Shown: positions 33,702-45,462, numbered from the stretch's first letter. The stretch is DNA of 64,000 nucleotides from Akebia trifoliata (GCA_017979445.1 CM030706.1:21717884-21781883); one strand, 5' to 3'. The notes: generated by a model from the sequence alone, not told the origin. Program-made: numbers and translations.

Positions 33702-35442
33702 TGTAGACACTTCATTTTTGCGCTCGCCTGATTAATCAACTCGTCAACCCGATCGCAATGGTTCCCAATGATGGATGTTATTTCCAATGCTTTATTTTGT
33801 TACCAAATATGTTTCAAAAATCCGGATGAGGTATCTCGAACTAACAAAACTGTAGAAACCACGCTACGCTAGAAAAATATGACCCCAGAAGCTTAGAAAT
33901 CATCATTTTTCAGACAAAAAGAAATTTTACAATAAAAATCACTAAAAATGACCAAATTATCAAAATACCCCTAACATCAAAATGACCCTAAAGCCTACGT
34001 TACGCTTAGAAAAACTCTCTCAAACACATAAAACAACAAATCGAAACCAAATAAATCATTTCACCAATTTTAACAGAATTCGACAAAATTACGAAAATGC
34101 CCCTCATAAAGTTCATGATCATTTCACACAAAAAATTTCATAAATGACACAAACTTATATTTCCATTGAATTCCTTACGAAAAATTAATTTTAAAACATT
34201 CTAGAACATTAAAAATCGATTTAAAACGTGAAAAGTCCTCTCTGGGGGCAAAACGGTAATTTCACAATTTTCATAATTAAAAATTTCGAAATTAATAAAT
34301 AAAATATTAAATAATTAAATTGAAACATTAATGAAATTAATTTAAAATTTTGAACTAAAAAAATTGATCAATCGGATTTTTATGAAAAATTGTTGAGGGT
34401 TCGTGAGATATTTTTTTAAGGACCCCTCCATTTGGGGGTCCAAAGAATTAAAGATATAATAGAGGGGGTTCTTCAAAAATTTAAAGTCAATCAAGCAAGA
34501 CTAAATTTAAAATTTTAAAGTCAATCAAGTAAGACTAAAGTCAAAATTAAAGTCAATTAATTAAGACTAAAGTCAAAATTTTAAAGTCAATCAATTAAGA
34601 ATAAAGTCAAAATATTAAAATCAATCAAATAAGACCAAAAGTCAAAATCCTAATAAAGTTCTAATTAAATAATAACTCTATTTAATAGAGTTCTAACTAA
34701 AATATAACTCTACCTAAAACAATTCTAATTAAAATACAACTTTACCTAAAACAATTCTAACTAAAATACAACTCTAACTAAAAGAATTCTAATTAAACAC
34801 TAATTCTATCTAAATCAACCATAGAAAAAATCTATAAATAGGGGTCCTCACACCCTATTTTCGTATAAAATCATAAACCCTAAGAGTAGTAGGTCTAAAA
34901 GTCCCCCTAGCCTCCCATAAACCCTAGTTTTGGAGTCCCAACTCCTTACCTAACATCCCTCATTCGATTTTAGCCTAAAAAACACCTAAAAGCCGTTCGA
35001 AAACACCCCAAAACCCATAACAAACTTGAAGAATCCAGATCAAAAAAGGAGATACCTTACCTCGGAGATCAGAAATCCAAATCAGGAGACAGAACGAAGC
35101 AAGGAATACGATACAATGAGCAATTTTTATTGGATATAAGGGAATAAGGTCTTTGCTATCGGAAAGGTACAATTTCTTCTTTCTTTTATTATCTAGGTTT
35201 TTTTTAGCAATGTAACTTATTTGGGAAATTAGTAGAGACCGACTTTGGCCGGGCGGGGTTGGTGCCTAACACCTTCCAACCCCGTAACATGATCCCCGAA
35301 TTCAGTTTTTTCTTTTCTAGATTAGTTCTTTATCTATTTAGAGTCATTGATCGGTTCCTAGACCGTAATAACTAGGTGGTGACTCCCAAACCTCAAGGGT
35401 CAAAAGCGGATCCACGCACCCCGCGGATCGAGGGCGCTTTCG
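33702..35442 (+). mobile_element. 3' LTR of A3
   Basis: 1741 bp, TGTAGACACT to GCGCTTTCG, followed by GATAG. The last base is G where other family-A LTRs have A. TATA box at 34833-34840. It is 13 bp longer than the 5' LTR, mainly from one more AAGTCAATCAAG unit near 34500. Confidence 0.95.
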
Positions 35443-36180
35443 GATAGATAGTGCGATATCCGAATGTCAAAACCAGTGACAGTTCATTTTATAGCCTGAT
35501 TTAGCAATTCGTCGGGATGCTCGGATCTTTGAGGTAAAACTCTACCCGAACTAAAAGGTTGTCAGGTCCTTGAGGGCGAACTCTTATTGATGTTGTCAGA
35601 TCCTTGAATTTTAGAAAATTCTCCTTGATTAAATTGTACAAGTATGAGTGTGTGTACTGTGAAACTAAGTAAAAATTGAGAAAAACTGAGCATAATCTAA
35701 GTAAAATCTAAGCATAAACTGAGCATAATCTGAGAAAAAGTGAGCATAACCTGAACAAAATCCAAGATAACCCTTGGCAGCAACTGAGCAAAATCCAAGA
35801 TAACCCTTGGCAGCAATTGAGCAAAATCCAAGTTAACTCTTGACGGCAATTGAGCAAAATCCAAGTTAACCCTTGGCGGCAACTGAGCAAAGTCCAAGAT
35901 AAACCTTGGCGGCAACTGAGCAAAATCCAAGATAACCCTTGACAACAACTGAGCAAAATCCAAGTTAACCCTTGACGACAACTGAGCATAATTCCTAGAA
36001 ATCCTCGATAGAATCTGGCTGAGTAAAATTGAGAATGAAGGAATAAATCTGGGAAAAAATGATTGAAATGAATCTAGAAAAGAGTGATTGAATCTGGGAA
36101 TGAATAGATCTGGGAAATAATGAATGCCTATTTCATTTTCTAGGTGAAAGGGTTATGAGTTAATCTCTGGGCACAACCAA
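35443..36180 (-). other. Tail of A2 right of the A3 insertion, with 33-bp repeats
   Basis: Begins with the second GATAG and then follows the family-A tail. From 35750 to 36000 there are seven to eight tandem units of 33 bp (CAACTGAGCAAAATCCAAG + TAACCCTTGGCGG). Because 33 is a multiple of three, the minus-strand frame repeats an 11-residue unit (ILDFAQLPPRV), unlike the 34-bp version in A1. After 36000 the sequence matches A1 8630-8780 up to GGGCACAACCAA. Confidence 0.8.
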
Positions 36181-36269
36181 GCATTGGAATAAACATCCAT
36201 TATTGGGAACCGTTGCAATCAGGTTGACGAGTTCATTAATCAGGCGAGTGCGAAAATAGGGTGTCTACA
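36181..36269 (-). mobile_element. 89-bp LTR start, 5' LTR remnant of A2
   Basis: Matches the first 89 bases of family-A LTRs and ends GGTGTCTACA (TGTAGACACC on the minus strand). The inner border has a 2-3 bp microhomology (AAG) with the tail, suggesting an end-joining deletion. Beyond 36269 the sequence is B2. Confidence 0.75.
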
Positions 36270-36839
36270 CCCTCGTTATACCTTGCACCATACCAATTTC
36301 TGGTTCTTCCTCTCGACCACCTCTTATCATACCGTGTTCTGCATCGACCTCTCAAATTTCAAACTTCTTCTTCCGACCATCTCTCATCTTATCTTATACT
36401 AACCCACAAACCCCTGACATCACTACATCAACCATCAAGCCCAACCTACCACCTCTTATCCTCCATCTAAAGCCGGATCCTCAATCCATGACCATAATAT
36501 CCCCTAAACCCTTCCCATATAGCTCAAACCAAATTGTCCAATAGAGTTATGAGACTATGATCGTTACCTCAACATGGATAAAAAAAATTGAAGGAGGCCA
36601 TGGTAATAGATATTGGTCATATAAGCAGATCAGGGAGGTGCTACAAGGTGTCAGAAAGGGACCAGAAGAAACAGACAGAGGATGAGGAAAAAAGGAAAGA
36701 AAAGGGAAAATAAAAATTGGTGGAAGAAGAGCGAACATCGCAAAGAGAGCCTGATAAGAAGAAGAGTTTAGTAACGGACAAAGAAGCAACCGATCTCTTT
36801 AAATTCATTAGAAAAAGTGAGTACAACATAGTGGAGTAA
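36270..36839 (+). pseudogene. Gag C-terminal remnant of B2
   Basis: Pro/Ser/His-rich translation (PRYT..., RPLKFQTSSSDH, PKPFPYSSNQIVQ) that follows the order of the B3 gag end (50700-50400), for example PKPFPY-SNQ-V in both. The frame changes more than once. It leads into the acidic KE-rich stretch before protease. Confidence 0.5.
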
Positions 36840-37400
36840 TTGAATGGGATGCCAGCTCAGATCAGTATATTGGACCTGCTATTAAATTCAGAACACCATC
36901 GAGAAGTATTACTTGAGGTCCTTAGTAGTGCACACGTACCTGAGACCACTTCACCAGAAGAGTTGGAAAAAATGGTGGGACAGATCATGACCCCAAATCC
37001 AATCATTTTCACAGAAGATGAATTTATCAATAGGAGGCGTGGTCACATTGAGCCATTGCACATCGTAGTAATGTGTAAAGGTATTATGGTAGCTAGAGTA
37101 TTAATCAATAATAGCTCAGCTCTAAATGTCCGTCCTCTACAAATTCTACACAAGCTAAATGCAGATTTGTCTCATCTCAGGCCAACTAAGAGGACCATCC
37201 GAGCTTTTGACAGTAGAAAAACTGAGTTGCTAGGGGAACTGGATCTTCCTGTCACTATCCGATCATGTACATTTGAAGTAATGTTTGAGATATTGGACAT
37301 ACCCTTGGCATTCAATTTTCTCCTAGGAAGACCTTGGGTTCATATCGTAGGAGCAGTTCCTTTTTCCTTATATCAACGGGTCAAGTTCATCATGGGATAG
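36840..37400 (+). pseudogene. Protease region of B2
   Basis: Open for 186 codons: QISILDLLLNSEHHREVLLEVLSSAHVP, PLHIVVMCKGIMVARVLINNSSALNVRPL, FNFLLGRPWVHIVGAVPFSLYQRVKFI. The active-site loop reads LINNSSALN where A1 and B3 have LIDNGSALN/LIDNGSTLN, so the catalytic Asp is replaced by Asn. It aligns along its length with B3 49502-50152. Confidence 0.8.
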
Positions 37401-37403
37401 AGG

Positions 37404-38700
37404 GTGATTTCTGTCTTTGTAGAGAATCTCATACCAGTCGATCGATCACCAGATGTGCTCTATATCAATGTAGAAATGACTGGAGAAAAAGATGGGTATC
37501 ATTCATTTCATTTCACATCTATCAATCATATCCCAAGAGAAAAAATGAAAACAATGACAAAGTTGTCGGAAGCAAATTTGATGATTAGACGAGTAATGAA
37601 GAAGGCGGGTATCGTCTAAAATAAGAGCTAGGCCCTAAAGGAAAAGGTAGGGCCACCCTTATCAACATGCAAAAACATACTCCCTACTTTGGACTCAGGT
37701 TCAAGCCTACAAAGGACATCTCTGACATGAATAATAAGAAGAAGGAGCTTTGACTCGCACGAAGACAGAATCGAGAGCCTAATGTATGGAACTTGGGCAA
37801 AGTACCACACATCAGTGTCGGCTTCCCATAATCCTCGAAGAGGCTAGATGACTTATTAAAACTACCACCAACAAACCACACAAGAGAACTAAGTGTTGTA
37901 AGTATTAAGCCTATTCAAGTACAAGAAAACTCATTTATTGAGTCCCCGCACTCCTTTTCGGAGGGCATGGACATCTTATTCGGAGGGGATTTCAAAGGAA
38001 GTCAAAAAACAAAAGGAGAGCCCACTAAAGCAAAAGTCGCAATATACGAAATAGAAGAATCATTGTTCCCCTTTCAAATCGATTGGGATCTATCATAATT
38101 CCACCCACCCTATAAATGCCTGTACCCAGACTTGATGATAGTCACTCGGAAGTGATGGTCATATCTAAACCATCAAGGGAGCCATTTTTCTGACCTATAT
38201 ACCCTGTAGAGGAGGGGAAAGTCCTTAAAAATTAGGAGGAGTACCCAATCACCTACGAGGCCGCCATGGGATCCAGAATCCCTACGGCCTAAAAAAAAAG
38301 CCATTAGTAAAATCTCATCTGCCCGAGGATCATAATGAACCCTTGTCCTCGAAGCAAGATTGTTTTGGGGGCTCACCTTCGTTGCTAATGAATTTGCATG
38401 ATTTTTCTTTATCTTGTTTCAGGAATACAGATAGTCCACAAAATCCAAAAAAATAAAAAATCTTTCAAAATTCAAAAAAATCAAATATTTTCAAAAATTC
38501 AAAAATATCATAAATCTTCAAAATACGAAAGGTTTTCAAAGAATTTTCTCAGTTGAATGAGCCTTGTGACAAAATAGAGTATGAAAGAGATGAATACGAG
38601 TTTGACCTTGAGCTCGACTTTGATCTCATGGAGATCAAAGAGGAGTCAGAGGAAGAAGTTGAATATCCTCCAAAAGAAATCAAAGAACTTATAAAGCGCC
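37404..38700 (+). pseudogene. Post-protease and G-patch segment of B2
   Basis: 37404-37619 (VENLIPVDRSPDVLYINVEMTG...) continues past protease after a stop. With one frame change, 37590-37740 reads as a G-patch-like stretch (AGYRL..ELGPKGKGRATLINMQ, then FGLRFKPTKDI), the same place as in A1. 37750-38560 is heavily decayed with stops in all frames. 38560-38700 encodes an acidic stretch (FDLELDFDLMEIKEESEEEVE) before RT. Confidence 0.55.
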
Positions 38701-38737
38701 ACGAGGTGTTCAGCCAAATATAGATGATACAAACTCA

Positions 38738-40200
38738 GTGAACCTAGGTACCGAAGATGACCCACAGATCGTCAATATCAGAGCCCTATTGAGGATTGAA
38801 CAGAAAAAGGAGATGACAAAGTTCTTACAACAGTACCAAGATGTATTCGCATGGTCCTATTACGACATGTCTGGTTTAGACACAGATCTAACCGTCCACA
38901 AGTTACCTATCAAATCGGGAAGCAAGCCAGTTAAGTAGAAATTATGAAGATTGAAACCAGAATGGACACTTAAGGTTGAGAACGAAGTAATGAAGTAGTT
39001 CCAAGTAGGGTTCCTCACAATATCCACCTACCCTGAATGGCTCGCTAATGTCTTTCCTGTATCAAAAAAAGATTGAAAAGTACGCATGTATGTTGACTAC
39101 CGTGATCTGAATAGAACCAGTCCTAAAGATGATTTTACGTTACTACGCATCGACACTTTGGTCGATAATACAGCGGGACATGGTATGTTTTCCTTCATTG
39201 ATGGCTTCTATGGTTACAATCAGATAAAAATGACAGAAGAAGATCAAGAGAAGACTGCGTTCATTATACCTTAGGGTACCTTTCACTATAAGGTCATGTC
39301 ATTCGGTCTCAAGAACGTTGGGGCAACTTATCAACGAGCTATGACTATTTTGTTCCATGACATGATTCACAAGGAGATAGAAGTTTACGTGGATGACATG
39401 ATAGCTAAATCAAATCTCGACGAGGATCATTCGGTGAATCTAAACAAATTGTTCTATCGATTAAGGAAGTACAGTTTAAGGCTTAATCTTACAAAGTACG
39501 TATTTGGGATAACGTCAAAAAAACTGTTAGGGTTCATTGTTAGTAGAAGAGGCATCACAATCGATCCAGCTAAAATGAAATACATCATAAATATGGAGCC
39601 ACGCAAATTAGAGAAAGAGATCAGGGGATTCCTAGGAAGAATTCAGTACATTAGTCGGTTCATTGCACAACTCACGCCGATCTATGAGTCGGTATTCAAA
39701 CTATTGACGAAAAATGAGTCGAAAAAATGGAATGAAGACTGTCAGGAAACTTTCAATAATATCAAGAAATATCTACTTAACTCGCCAGTTCTAGTTCCTC
39801 CTACATTGGGTCGACCTCTATTGATGTACTTTTCCATGCAAAAAAATTCCATAGGTTGTGTACTGGGACAACATAATGAAACTGGTCGGAAAGAGTGAGT
39901 CCTCTACTATCTTAGCAAAAAGTTCACAAGTTATGAGGTGAACTATTCGACTCTTGAGAAAACATGTTGTGCCCTTGTCTGAGCATCACAATGGCTGCGC
40001 CATTACTTGCTTAGTTACTCGACCATGCTCATTGCTAGGATGGATCCTTTGAAGTATCTCTTTAAAAAGCTAGCACTAACGGGACGCACTACGAAATGGC
40101 AACTACTATTATCGGAGTTCGACATCACCTATGTCACTCAAAAATCCATTAAAGAAAAGTCATTGCTGACCACTTAGCGAAGCACCTTTTACTCGACTAT
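38738..40200 (+). pseudogene. Reverse transcriptase and RNase H of B2
   Basis: One frame from 38738 to 39898 with several nonsense changes (near 38936, 38945, 38995, 39075 and 39272). Motifs in order: VFAWSYYDMSGLDTDLTVHKL, MYVDYRDLNRTSPKDDF, SFIDGFYGYNQIKM, MSFGLKNVGATYQRAM, YVDDMIAKS at about 39390, LGFIVSRRGI, QYISRFIAQLTPIYE. A stop at 39896 separates RNase H (TLEKTCCALV, RMDPLKYLF, LLSEFDITYVTQKSIK). It keeps the VDYRDLN segment that A1 lost. RT copies RNA into DNA; this copy is dead. Confidence 0.85.
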
Positions 40201-40257
40201 GAGTCGTTAAAGACAAATTTGTCTGATGAAGCCATTTTATTTATCGAAATCGGAGAT

Positions 40258-40842
40258 GGCGATGAAGACAAAAGTTGAAAGATGTACTTTGATGGAGTAG
40301 TAAATCAAAAGGGAAATGGAATTGGGGCAGTCTTGATCAAGCTAGACGTAACTCATATCCCTATTGTAGTTTGATTAAGGTTTTAGTGTTCCAACAACGA
40401 AACTGAGTACGGAGTATGCATTGTGGGATTGAAAGCAGTGATCGAACTCAAAGTGGATGAAATAAATGTATTTGGAAACTCAAGTCTGGTAGTCTACTAG
40501 ACAACGAAAGAATGGAAGACCCGAGAGTAGAGATTAGTCCCTTCTCATGAGTATCTCGAGGATCTAATTTCAAATTTTACTTGAATCTCATTCACTTATA
40601 TGCCGAGGGCTAAGAACTAATTTACAAATGCACTAGCCACTCTTGCTTCAATGATCAGCATCTCCAAAGATACCATCGTTGACCCTCTTGAGATTGGTAT
40701 TCAAAATGAACCAGCATATTGTCTGTCGATGGAGGTGGGAGAGCCTAAAGAAAAGTCATGGTATACAAATATCAAGGCATTTCTGAAAGATCGAACTTTC
40801 CCACCCGATACCACAATAATTGACCGGAAGATCATTTAGAGA
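40258..40842 (+). pseudogene. Second (archaeal-type) RNase H of B2
   Basis: MYFDGVVNQKGNGIGAVLI (first Asp), NNETEYGVCIVGLKAVIEL (Glu), NVFGNSSLVV (the expected Asp of FGDS is Asn), FTNALATLASMISIS (expected FAD is FTN). Two of four catalytic acids are therefore changed. Ends in EKSWYTNIKAFLKD and a stop before integrase. Same domain order as A1. Confidence 0.75.
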
Positions 40843-43473
40843 TTGGCAGGACAGTTCTTCTTGAGTAGTGGAGTCTTATACAAGAAATCACACCACGAGA
40901 CCTTAGGTGCGTAACAGAAACAAAGGCTCAACATTTAATCGAGACCGTGCATGGAGGACGAAAGCGCCCTCGATCCACGGGGTGGGCGGATCCGCTTTTG
41001 ACCTTTGAGGTTTGGGAGTCGCCACCTAGTTATTACGGTCTAGGAACCGAATAGAGACTCGAAACGGATAAATCAACTAATCTACTACAAAAAATATGGG
41101 TCTGGGGATCACGTTACGTGGTTGGAAGGTGTTAGGCGCCAACCCCGCCCGACTAATGCCGGTCTCTACTTATCCCAAATAAAACTACATTGCTAACAAA
41201 AAGACCTAGATAAAAAAAATAAAAGAATTTTACCTTTGAACGCAACGATTCTATTCCCTCAGATATGATAAAATCGTTCCTTATACTGTACTCCTCGCTT
41301 CGTTCTGTCTCCGGATCTGATTTCTGATCTCCGAGGCAAGGTATCTCTTTCGTAGATCTGAATTTTTCAAATTTGTTTACGGATTTTTGGGTGTTTTTTG
41401 AAGGGCTTCTAGGTATTTTTTAAGCCAAAATCGAAGTATGGGTGTTAGGTAAAGAGTTAGGACTTCAAAATTAGGGTTTATGGGAGGCTAAGAAAGCTTT
41501 TTGACCTACTTCTCTTAGGGTTTATTTTTTCATACGAAAATAGGGTGTGAGGACCGCTATTTATAGATTTTTTTAGGTATTTGTTTAGATAGAATTAATG
41601 TTTAATTATAATTCTTTTAGTTAGAGTTATACTTTAATTAGAATTATGTTAGGTAGAGTTATATTTTAGTTAGAATTGTTTTAGGTAGAGTTATATTTTA
41701 GTTAGAATTCTATTAAATAAAGTTATTATTTAATTAGGATTGTTAAATAGAATTATTATTTAATTAGAACTCTATTAGGATTTTGACTTTTTGTCTTATT
41801 TGATTGACTTTAAGATTTTGACTTTAGTCTTACTTGATTGACTTTAATATCTTAACTTTAATCTTACTTGATTAACTTTAATTTTGAATTTATTCTTGTT
41901 TGATTGACTTTAATTTTTTGGAGAACCCCCCTCTATTATATCTTTAATTCTTTGGACCCCCAAATGGAGGGGTCCTTGAATAAATATCTTGGCAACGATC
42001 AACAATTTTGCCTGAGAGTCTAATTGATCGATTTTTTTGGTTCAAAATTTTAAATTAATTTTATTAATGTTTCACTTTAATTATTTAATATTTTATTTAT
42101 TAATTTCAAAAAATTTAATTATAAAAATTGTAAAATTACCGTTTTGCCCTCGGAGAGGATTTTTTGTGTTTTAAGTCGATTTTTGATGTTCCAGGATGTT
42201 TTAGAATCGATTTTTTGTAAGGAATTTAATGGAAATATTAGTTTGTGTCATTTATAAAGTTTTTTTGAGTGAAATGATCGTGAACTTTACGAGGTGTATT
42301 TTCGTAATTTTGTCGAATTCTGTGAAAATTGGCGAATTGCTTTAATTGGTTTTGATTTATTATTTTATGTATTTGAATGGGTTTCCTTAAACGTAATGTA
42401 GGCTCTAGGGTTGTTTTAATGTTATGGTTATTTTGGTAAATTGATCATTTTTTAGTGATTTTTATCGTAAAGCTTTTTTTTATCTGCAAGATGATGATTT
42501 CTATGTTTCTAGGGTCATATTTTTCTGGCGTAGCGTGATTTCTACAGTTTTGTCAGTTTTAGATACTTCATCTGGATTTCTGAAACATATCTGATAACAA
42601 AATAAAACATTGGAATAAACATCCATCATTGGGAATCGTTACGATAGGGTTGACGAGTTGATTAATCAGGCGAGTGCAAAAATGGGGTGTCTACAGAGGA
42701 GTCTGTGGACCTCACATGAATGGACATATGCTTGCAAAGAAGATTATAATAATGGGTTACTATTGGATGACTATGGAGAACGATGGGTATCAACATGTTC
42801 GAAAGTGTCACTTGTGTCATATCTATGCCAACAAGATCAATACGTTGCCGTTAGAGATGCACAACATGACTTCTCCCTGGCCTTTCTCACTCTGGGTATG
42901 GATGTCATTTGATAGATCAATCCTCAAGCTTCCAATGGGCATCGCTTCATCTTGATTGCCATCGACTACTTTACGAAATGGGTAGAAACAACATCTTATA
43001 CCAATGTTATAAGGGGCAATGTTTTGAAATTTATGAAGAACAACATCATATGTCGGTATGGTCTCCCAAACGAGATAGTAACCGATAACGCCAAAAAATC
43101 TCAAGAACAAAGATATGTCCAAAATGTGCAAGAATTTTCAGATCAACCATCATAACTCAATTATTTACAGGCCAAAGATGAATGGAGCAGTTGAAGCCGC
43201 CAATAAAAATATTAAGAAAATCATAAAAATAGCTGTCACTTACAAGGATTGACACAAGATATTATCATTCATTCTTCACGCTTATTGAATGTCAATTAGA
43301 ACTTCGATCGGGGCAACGCCTTATTCACTAGTCTATGGAATGGAAGTAGTTTTGCCTGTTGAGATCGAGATTCCTTCCCTTCAGATCTTAAAAGAAGTTG
43401 AATTGGATAAGGCAAAATGGGTCGAAGCCCGATTCGACCATTTGAACTTAATAGAGGAGAAACGACTTTCGAC
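40843..43473 (+). pseudogene. Integrase of B2, split by solo LTR A4
   Basis: N-terminal part 40843-40958 (LAGQFFLSSGVLYKKSHHE..., then TVHGG) and, after the solo LTR, 42696-43473 starting GVCGPHMNGHMLAKKI. Joined over the duplication GAGGA, the zinc region runs on without loss (HGG/GVCGPHMNGH ... VRKCHLC). A one-base loss near 42895 shifts the first catalytic block (WGMD-type). IVTDNA carries the second Asp, and NGAVEAANKN the Glu. TPYSLVYGMEVVLPVEIEIPSL follows. The C-terminal domain is missing because B3 inserted at 43474. Confidence 0.8.
40959..42695 (-). mobile_element. Solo family-A LTR A4
   Basis: 1737 bp, TGTAGACACC (42695) to GCTTTCG (40959), flanked by GAGGA at 40954-40958 and 42696-42700. 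There is no internal sequence or primer site, so it is a solo LTR left by LTR-LTR recombination. The terminal base pair is the same G variant as in the A3 3' LTR. TATA box at 41558-41565. Confidence 0.93.
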
Positions 43474-45444
43474 TGTGGATATGTGATTTATTCATTTTTG
43501 AATATATCAACCATTCTGGGGGGGTTTGGAGTCGCCACTATTCATTTTTTAAAAGGGTATGAATGGTCACCCAGATTGTATTTTTGAAAAAATATATCAT
43601 TTTTGGCATTTTATTCACTTTCGTACGGATATGGCTCATTTGGTCCAACTTTTGATTCAAGGTAAGGGGGTCCATTTTTTGGAGTAGGGAAGGTGTTAGA
43701 CACCTTACTCCATCCATCGTTGGTGGTAACCTCGGATTCGGTCCATTTTTTAAAATAAAAAAGAATCGGAAAGATCCTATATGTGTCCTCAAGTTTGAGG
43801 AACTTTGATGTTGGTTCAAGCCATTAAGGGCACCCTTATTAAAAAAAGGGTCATTTGATGACTCAAACCATTGTGGTGTGTGTTCAAAAGTATAGAGAAA
43901 GGGGGTGTAAGAAGAAGAGGAAAAGTTGAAAGGGAGAAAGAGGGGTGATCCTTGTCCAAAGTCCACCTTGTTCTTCTTGACCTTCTTTGACTTTCTTCAA
44001 AAGATGAGTTTCCTTTGAATTTTCTTGACTTGTTTGAGAGAGTTGAGAGTTGAGTATTGAGGGTTAAGAGTTAAGGTGAGCTGAGAGTTGAGATTAGAGG
44101 GATGAGTATGATAGTGAGAGAGAGTGATTTTTCTTATGAGACTTGGGGGTGTCCTTTTTTTAGGAGATAAGGGGGGTATTTATAAGGATTTAGAGGATAC
44201 TTTAGGGATATACTAGGGTAAAATATTGTGAGAGTAGATAATGGCATGAGTTTTGAAGGTGGGGGGTATGAAATTTAGAGTTAAGAAGAGCGTAGTTGTG
44301 TAATGAAAGTAAATGGGTGATTTTTGACCTAAATGGTTTAGATCTTATCCAACCTATTTGGGTGGAGTGTTTAGTGAGGTGAGATGATGGGTGTTTAACA
44401 GGGTGGTTGTGATTGAGTGGTATTTGGTTTAAGAGACTGGAGGGTATAAAAAGGTGATTGGGAGGGTGAGAGAGATGGTGACATGTGACAAAATGTATGG
44501 AGATTAGGGATTTAGATTAATTGATAGGAGAGAATGAGTGTTTGACTTGAGAGGAGGGGTGTAGGTTTAGGTTGTAGAGATGAGTTTGTAGGTAATGATA
44601 ATGGTAGATTAGGGGAAGGTGATGGTTGGTTAGTAAGAGTGATGATAGTAGGTTAGGGGGAGGTGTGGGTTGATGTGATCTTTTAAAGAAAAAATAATAG
44701 GATAATTATTTTTTAGAGAAAGGTGATGGGAATTGGTGGTTTGATGAGGGAGGTGAGATGAGGTGATGACATGTGTCATTTTTTTATGAAAAAGTGATGA
44801 TTGATTTGATGTGGATTGTGGTTTGTGAGTTAGGGTTATGGGTTGGATATGCATTGGATATGGGTTTGGACTTGGGTTTTAGGAGGGTTTTTGGATTATA
44901 GGAATTGGTTGGAGGTATTTTAGATTGGATCTTTGATAGTGGGTAGGTTTTAAGATTTAGGTAAAATGGGGTTGAACTTAGGTTAGGGGAGGGGAGGTGA
45001 GAAATTGATTTAGGAGAGTTGAAGGTTTATAGGCCTTAGGTGAGCTTAGGGTATTTTTTATTTGGGAGCGAAACAGTGAAGGTTATGGGAGGTAGTGAGT
45101 ATCCCAAGTCTTATTTTTTAAATTTTATTCATTTTTTTGAGATTTTTTTAAATTATTTGATTGATCAAAATGCATGTTGGCAAATCGAGCTTTTTAGGCC
45201 CCTTGGTGAATTTTATTGAAAATTGGGTATTTTTTATTTTGAGAGCGGAGCGGTGAAGGTGGAGGTAGGTCAAGTTCTTTTTTATGAGTCCACTAGTCCC
45301 TTAGGGGGTCTTAGGGGCCTTTGGTTCGATTAAAGCGTCGTATTTCGATGAATAGGGCCTTTTAGGCCCATCGACTAATTTTATTGAAAATCTGGTATTT
45401 TTTGGCCTTTTCGAGTGGGGCCCGTTCAAATTGGGGTGTCTACA
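43474..45444 (-). mobile_element. 3' LTR of B3 (family B)
   Basis: 1971 bp from TGTAGACACCCC (45444) to ATATCCACA (43474). The terminus is mutated relative to ACGTGTCTACA of the 5' copy at 56956. The end region includes a GGGGGGG run and a GTGGCGACTCCAAACC stretch also present at 57000-57020. A TATA box is at 44177-44184. Plus-strand 44000-44850 is G/A-rich with GAGAGTTGAGAG units. Confidence 0.85.
44177..44184 (-). promoter_or_regulatory. TATA box in the family-B LTR
   Basis: TATAAATA on the minus strand, about 1.26 kb into the LTR, followed by CCCCCCTTATCTCC. Position is similar to that of the family-A box. Not checked against a second full B LTR, since none is in the window. Confidence 0.55.
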
Positions 45445-45462
45445 GCTGCCCTTCTTTGCAGG
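45445..45462 (-). promoter_or_regulatory. Polypurine tract of B3
   Basis: Minus strand GCAAAGAAGGGCAGC directly before TGTAGACACC; matches B1 at 241-258. Confidence 0.8.

Larger units (their letters stand above)
24742..35442 (+). mobile_element. Complete gag-only LTR retrotransposon A3 (family A)
   Basis: 10.7 kb with two full LTRs, primer site, leader, gag, long tail and polypurine tract, flanked by the 5-bp duplication GATAG (24737-24741 and 35443-35447). There is no trace of protease, RT, RNase H or integrase between gag (ends 30461) and the 3' LTR (33702). This is the layout described as TR-GAG: non-autonomous elements that keep gag but need pol in trans. The first ~320 bp of the two LTRs differ at about 12 positions, all transitions, by my count. 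Confidence 0.9.
23111..36269 (-). mobile_element. Family-A deletion derivative A2, split by A3
   Basis: The pieces are a truncated 3' LTR (23111-24684), the tail next to it (24685-24741), the rest of the tail (35443-36180) and 89 bp of the 5' LTR start (36181-36269). Tail halves on both sides of A3 join at the GATAG duplication and then match A5 (58960-59060) and A1. All coding sequence and the rest of the 5' LTR are deleted. The 5' LTR start at 36269 abuts B2 gag/pol sequence, so A2 probably inserted into B2. Confidence 0.65.
36270..43473 (+). mobile_element. Family-B pol relic B2
   Basis: Plus-strand gag end, protease, G-patch, RT-RNase H, second RNase H and integrase, closest to B3 among the elements here. 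The 5' end (LTR, leader, most of gag) is missing at 36270 where A2 abuts, and the 3' end is cut at 43473 by the 3' LTR of B3. It contains the solo LTR A4. Dense stops and frameshifts make it the most decayed and probably oldest element. Confidence 0.8.

Noticed and set aside
24742..35442. Reading family A in the opposite direction, with LTRs running TGAAAGCG to GTGTCTACA
   Set aside because: Both ends form TG...CA, but the primer site follows CTTTCA and the purine tract precedes TGTAGACACC, and gag in A1 and A3 agrees with that direction.
36547..36829. Minus-strand frames encoding hydrophobic peptides
   Set aside because: They are antisense to the gag-protease linker of B2, which aligns with B3.
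43538..43966. 142-codon minus-strand frame in the family-B LTR
   Set aside because: Located in the LTR end and interrupted in the second copy near 57020-57200; no known domain.
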